This document shows, one piece after another, positions 61,517 through 64,000 of a stretch of 64,000 nt of DNA. Source of the stretch: Telmatospirillum sp. Its GTDB lineage: Bacteria > Pseudomonadota > Alphaproteobacteria > CACIAM-22H2. Positions within the stretch are counted from its first letter, which is position 1. Every line of letters starts with the position of its first letter. The stretch spans positions 240,670-304,669 of the forward strand of contig JADCGL010000017.1 of assembly GCA_020248985.1 (NCBI GenBank), written 5' to 3'. The position numbers and the translations under genes are program-made. The notes under the pieces are model-generated. The model worked only from the letters and a program-made list of their open reading frames with translations. It had not been told where the DNA came from and did not search any database.

Positions 61517-61909
61517 ATGAATCGCATCGCCGAACTGATCGCGCTCGCCGCCGTCGCCATGGCGGCCGCAAATGCGGCCCCCGCCCACGCGCAGGGGGCC
61601 AAGCAGACTGTCGGGCTTGCACAGATCAACCCGGCCACGCTCGCAAGCGGCTATCGCAGCACCAAAGTGGTCGGCAGTGCGGTCTACAACGAAGCGAACG
61701 AGCAGATCGGCAGCATCGACGACTTGATCGTCACGACGAACGACAGCGTGCCCTATGCGATCCTGTCGGTCGGCGGCTTCCTCGGCATCGACAAGCACTA
61801 CGTCGTCGTCGCGATGAGCGCGCTCGAAGTCGACGGTGCGCGCATGGTTCTGCGCGGCGGCACCAAGGAATCGCTGAAGGCGCTGCCGGGCTACAGCTAC
61901 ACGAACTAG
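61517..61909 (+). CDS. PRC-barrel domain protein, exported
   Basis: A 130-residue protein. A signal peptide (IAALAAVAMAAANAAPAHA-like) leads to a PRC-barrel: KVVGSAVYNEANEQIGSIDD, LIVTTNDSVPYAILSVGGFL and GIDKHYVVVAMSAL. PRC-barrel proteins bind RNA, photosynthetic complexes or envelope partners; the periplasmic form seen here is common and of unknown role. GAAAGGA precedes the ATG at 61517. Confidence 0.85.
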   Translation: MNRIAELIALAAVAMAAANAAPAHAQGAKQTVGLAQINPATLASGYRSTKVVGSAVYNEANEQIGSIDDLIVTTNDSVPYAILSVGGFLGIDKHYVVVAMSALEVDGARMVLRGGTKESLKALPGYSYTN

Positions 61910-62901
61910 CCGCGGCCGCGCGCAAGCGCTGCCGGGCCGTTGGCGCGATACCATGCGACGGTGCGTTTGATGCCTTCCGACAGGCCGACCTTCGGCGCAA
62001 AGCCGAGGAGCGCCTGCGCGCGTGCCGTGTCGGCCACTTTGCGCGCCTCGCCGGCGGGTTTGGATTTGTCCCAGAACACGCCCCCGTCGTTGCCGGCGAC
62101 ATGGCGCAAGATCGCATCGACCACTTCGGAAATCGCGTAGCCGCGCCCGCTGCCGAGATTGACGGGCCCCGCCCCGAGGCCTTTTTCGTAGGCCGCCAGC
62201 AGCCCGTCGACCGCGTCTTCGACATAGAGAAAATCGCGCACGGCGGTGCCGTCGCCCCACACGCGGAGCGGCGCCTCGCCCGCGACCGCGCGCGCGATCA
62301 GGGCCGGCACCACGAGGGCGGTCTTGGGGTCGAAATCGTCGAACGGCCCGAACGTGTTGACCGGCCGCACCACCGCAATGTTGGCAAGGCCGTACTGCAC
62401 GCCGTACGCCTCGACGAGTTTTTCGGCCATGCGCTTGGACCACGCGACATACTGGTTGGCCGGGTGCGGATTGGCCGACCACGCCTGGTCTTCGACATAG
62501 CGGTCGAGCGGCGGGTAGACCGACACGGTGCTGACATAAACGATGCGCGCCACGCTGGCGCGCCGTGCGGCCTCGAGCGCGTTGAAGCAGATCAGCGTGT
62601 TGTCGGCCAGCATCGTCGCGGCCTGGGCGATCTGGATGCCGACCGAGCCGCGCTTGCCGGCAAGATGGAACATCCCATCGACGCCCGTCGCCGCTTCGTC
62701 GGCGAAAGCGGAGTCCTTGAGGTCGCCCACGCGCAAGTCGACCGCATCCGGCAACGCAACCGCCGGCGCGCGGCTGGCGACCGCGCGCACGCGTGCGCCC
62801 AACGCCAGCAGGCGCGGCACGAGCGCGCGCCCGTAGAGCCCGCTTGCGCCGGTCACCAGGATCGTCTTGCCGCGGTAGAGTTCGGTGTCCACGCGCCGCA
62901 T
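61906..62901 (-). CDS. NAD-dependent epimerase/dehydratase (extended SDR)
   Basis: A 331-residue extended SDR. ILVTGASGLYGRALVPRLLA is the nucleotide motif, the catalytic YxxxK is YVAWSK (in QYVAWSKRMAEKLVEAYG), and RPVNTFGPFDDFDPKT and GDGTAVRDFLYVEDAVDGLL are typical of sugar-nucleotide epimerases. It may work in envelope polysaccharide synthesis. Its stop overlaps the convergent PRC-barrel stop. The start at 62901 is the best fit to the family; no strong ribosome-binding site is seen. Confidence 0.88.
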   Translation of the reverse strand: MRRVDTELYRGKTILVTGASGLYGRALVPRLLALGARVRAVASRAPAVALPDAVDLRVGDLKDSAFADEAATGVDGMFHLAGKRGSVGIQIAQAATMLADNTLICFNALEAARRASVARIVYVSTVSVYPPLDRYVEDQAWSANPHPANQYVAWSKRMAEKLVEAYGVQYGLANIAVVRPVNTFGPFDDFDPKTALVVPALIARAVAGEAPLRVWGDGTAVRDFLYVEDAVDGLLAAYEKGLGAGPVNLGSGRGYAISEVVDAILRHVAGNDGGVFWDKSKPAGEARKVADTARAQALLGFAPKVGLSEGIKRTVAWYRANGPAALARGRG

Positions 62902-63020
62902 TCTGCGGCACTTTGCCGGGCCGTGCCACTGCGGTGCGCGCCGGGAGACTGCGGAACGGCACGATCCTTGCGAACATTTTGTCGTCACCGAAGCTTTGCG
63001 AACAAGGTCGGGCCTGCGCC

Positions 63021-63518
63021 ATGCATCCGAACATCGCGGCCCTCGACGCAGCCCTGGCCCAGGCACGCACGGCGACGGTGCGGGAATTTCTCGGCTTCAT
63101 GCGCAGAATCCAGCCCGTCGACCGGCTGCCGCCGCGCGCCGCATTCGATCCTGCCGCCCTCGCCCCGCTGCTCGCCAATGTCGTGCTGGTCGAGGTGGTG
63201 CGCGACGGTCCCGGCCAATCCCCGCGTTTTTTCGTGCGGGTGGCGGGCCAAACCGTGCTCGACGCAAGCGACCAAATCAAGATGAACAGCTATCTCGACG
63301 AGACGCTGGGAACGCCCGCACAGGCGGCACCCATCGATGCGCGCAGTGCTGCGGCCGCAAGCGGCTGCGCGCAGTTCTGGCGCGGACCGCCCCGCATTCG
63401 ATTCAAGCTCGACTATCTCGACACGATCGAACTCGCGCATTGCCCGCTCGCCGAGGACGGCAGCACGGTCGACCGCATCGTATCGATCATCGACTACGGC
63501 CTCGATCCGCTGCGCTGA
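63021..63518 (+). CDS. PAS domain-containing protein (PAS_5 type)
   Basis: A 165-residue protein. LPPRAAFDPAALAPLLANVV, PRFFVRVAGQTVLDA and the C-terminal VDRIVSIIDYGLDPL match PAS_5 proteins (DUF1491-like alphaproteobacterial sensors), which have no output domain. AAGG lies upstream of the ATG at 63021. The ligand and partner are unknown. Confidence 0.8.
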   Translation: MHPNIAALDAALAQARTATVREFLGFMRRIQPVDRLPPRAAFDPAALAPLLANVVLVEVVRDGPGQSPRFFVRVAGQTVLDASDQIKMNSYLDETLGTPAQAAPIDARSAAAASGCAQFWRGPPRIRFKLDYLDTIELAHCPLAEDGSTVDRIVSIIDYGLDPLR

Positions 63519-63522
63519 GCGC

Positions 63523-64000
63523 TCAGTAGATCAGGTCGTCCTCGCTGCCGGCCCCGCCCTTCGAGAGCACGATTTCGTCCTTCGCCGCGAGTTCCTTGGC
63601 GACGTTGACCATCGCGGTCTGCGCCTCGGCCACGTCCTTGCCGCGCACGGGGCCCAGCGCTTCGATTTCCTCTTTCAGCATCTTGCCCGCGCGCTCGGAC
63701 ATGTTCGAGAAAAACAGGTCGCGCACCTGTTCGTTGGCCCCCTTCATGCCGACGGCGAGTTTCGACTTGTCGACCGCGCGCAGCAGCGTCTGCACGCCGC
63801 CCGGGTCGAGGCGGCCGAGATCCTCGAACTTGAACATCAGCGCCTTGATCTTGTCGGCGCTGTCGCGGTTGCGCTCTTCGAGTGCGGTCGTGAAGCGCGC
63901 TTCGGTCTGGCGCTCGAGCGAGTTGAAGATTTCGGCCATCAGCTCGTGCGTGTCTTTGCGGCTGGTCTTGGCGAGGTTCGACATGAACTCGTTGCGCAGC
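63523..64000 (-). CDS. fliG: Flagellar motor switch protein FliG (partial, C-terminal part)
   Basis: The minus strand is open from base 64000 to a stop at 63523 and gives the last 158 residues of FliG. IRNEF-like [40 protein letters not shown] and [20 protein letters not shown] are characteristic of the FliG middle and C-terminal domains that contact FliM and the MotA stator. The N-terminal half lies outside the window, so an ATG at 63984 is internal and not the start. Confidence 0.92.
   Translation of the reverse strand, partial: LRNEFMSNLAKTSRKDTHELMAEIFNSLERQTEARFTTALEERNRDSADKIKALMFKFEDLGRLDPGGVQTLLRAVDKSKLAVGMKGANEQVRDLFFSNMSERAGKMLKEEIEALGPVRGKDVAEAQTAMVNVAKELAAKDEIVLSKGGAGSEDDLIY

Noticed and set aside
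1..64000. CRISPR arrays
   Set aside because: No set of regularly spaced direct repeats with unique spacers and no cas-type genes were seen.

Overview
The window looks like a piece of a GC-rich alphaproteobacterial chromosome, probably Rhodospirillales-like. The evidence is the order aroA-cmk-rpsA-sppA-ihfB-lapA, a DUF2336 protein, a FYDLN-acid (TIGR02300) protein next to tRNA-Ala, and the strong G/C bias at third codon positions of the flanking genes. I could not run a search, so the taxonomy is an inference.

Layout. (1) 1-10,433 is ordinary core genome: the start of a DUF2336 gene, a Tat-exported iron-type binding protein, rlmJ, a twin cold-shock protein, an ornithine-cyclodeaminase-like enzyme, the lapA/ihfB/sppA/rpsA/cmk/aroA block, a FYDLN-acid protein and tRNA-Ala(GGC). 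(2) 10,387-59,285 is an integrated genomic island of about 48.9 kb. Its tyrosine integrase (57,673-59,076) sits at the right end. The last 47 nt of the tRNA-Ala gene are repeated exactly at 59,239-59,285, and a tandem 9-bp motif just inside each end looks like integrase arm-type sites. (3) 59,293-64,000 is core genome again: the displaced tRNA terminator, a cytochrome P460, a cupredoxin lipoprotein, a lone receiver-domain protein, a PRC-barrel protein, an SDR epimerase, a PAS protein and the 3' part of fliG.

Inside the island the left 4 kb holds an AlpA-like DNA-binding protein, IS3 remnants, and a divergent XRE regulator / Lon-like AAA+ ATPase pair with a perfect 19-bp palindrome between the -35 and -10 elements. 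The rest (14.8-56.5 kb) is a large catabolic cluster. It has three molybdenum-hydroxylase large subunits but only two FAD and two 2Fe-2S subunits, a CoxG-like protein, two TauD/TfdA oxygenases and one isopenicillin-N-synthase-like oxygenase, two relatives of 4,5-dihydroxyphthalate decarboxylase, and a C-C/ester alpha/beta hydrolase. It also has an isochorismatase-like amidohydrolase, an AtzG/AtzE-like small protein plus amidase, a PuuE-like deacetylase, an acyl-CoA ligase, a 3-hydroxyacyl-CoA dehydrogenase, two MDR oxidoreductases, TcuAB and three uptake systems (MFS, TAXI-TRAP, dipeptide-type ABC).

The most interesting signal is an approximately 18-bp palindrome of the form TGTtCCAAA-TTTGgaACA (and the variant TGTACC) that recurs in most divergent promoter regions of the catabolic cluster. 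The cluster therefore appears to be one regulon, most likely controlled by the local GntR/FCD protein, whose effector domain has lost the usual histidine metal ligands. My working hypothesis is the uptake, hydroxylation, ring opening and deamidation of an unidentified N-heterocyclic or aromatic carboxylate, feeding CoA-dependent steps. The substrate cannot be read from the sequence.
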